Notes under the pieces: generated by a model
What the model was told of the DNA's origin: nothing
Seen by the model: the letters and a program-made list of their open reading frames with translations, nothing else
Database searches by the model: none
Assembly (NCBI GenBank): GCA_035689165.1
Contig: DASSLZ010000354.1
Coordinates: 1 to 12,618 of the forward strand
Source: DASQJL01 sp035689165
GTDB lineage: Bacteria > Eisenbacteria > RBG-16-71-46 > SZUA-252
DNA: 12,618 bases
Direction: 5' to 3'
Position numbers and translations under genes: made by a program
Shown here: positions 12,543 through 12,618 of the stretch, piece by piece
Layout: every line of letters begins with the position of its first letter
Position numbering within the stretch: position 1 is the first letter of the stretch

Positions 12543-12618
12543 GGCGAGCCTCCGAGCGTGGAAGGGGCCGGGCCGCTCAGGACGCGGGGCGGCTAGGCGA
12601 TCGGATCCGCCGAGTCGG

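Noticed and set aside
1..12618. CRISPR arrays, insertion sequences, phage or plasmid genes, tRNA genes
   Set aside because: No regularly spaced repeats, transposase or integrase motifs, terminal inverted repeats or tRNA-like cloverleaf sequences were noticed on either strand by eye.

Overview
This is a GC-rich bacterial window in which every gene I can support lies on the minus strand. The gene content and style (large GAF/histidine-kinase/HD-GYP proteins, a stand-alone CheY, short lipoproteins, a TPR secretome protein) suggest an uncultured soil or sediment bacterium of the FCB/Eisenbacteria/Gemmatimonadota sort. That placement is inference; there is no rRNA or clear phylogenetic marker beyond PriA and TsaD.

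Reading in the direction of transcription (high to low coordinates), the window opens with a decayed small membrane-protein gene (about 12542-12327). A small putative lipoprotein (12266-11865) follows, then tsaD for the tRNA t6A modification (11824-10823), then mscL, a mechanosensitive channel with a zinc-ribbon-like tail (10754-10362).

The centre (10174 to 3755) is a signal-transduction cluster. It starts with a receiver-GGDEF protein and continues with two consecutive paralogous multidomain proteins of architecture GAF - histidine kinase - GAF - HD-GYP. It ends with a stand-alone CheY-like receiver. The first three genes overlap (4-nt ATGA overlap, then a 14-nt overlap) and should be co-transcribed and translationally coupled. 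The order receiver / kinase / kinase / receiver, with a c-di-GMP synthesis-type domain in the first gene and c-di-GMP hydrolysis-type domains fused to the kinases, suggests a local phosphotransfer and c-di-GMP circuit. Several catalytic signatures are altered: GGDDF with no RxxD I-site, and HDxGM with loss of the upstream His in both HD-GYP domains. Some domains may therefore sense or bind rather than catalyse. Sequences resembling sigma-28 (FliA-type) promoters lie before the first gene and before the CheY gene, which would link the module to motility if real.

The low-coordinate end holds priA (3675-1666, replication restart helicase) and an exported TPR protein (1487-12). The TPR gene has a recognisable TTGACA-type promoter. 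The long plus-strand open frames across priA and the kinase genes are antisense artefacts of GC-rich codon use. No tRNA, rRNA, CRISPR array, insertion sequence or phage gene was seen, and no gene-free stretch exceeds 300 bases.
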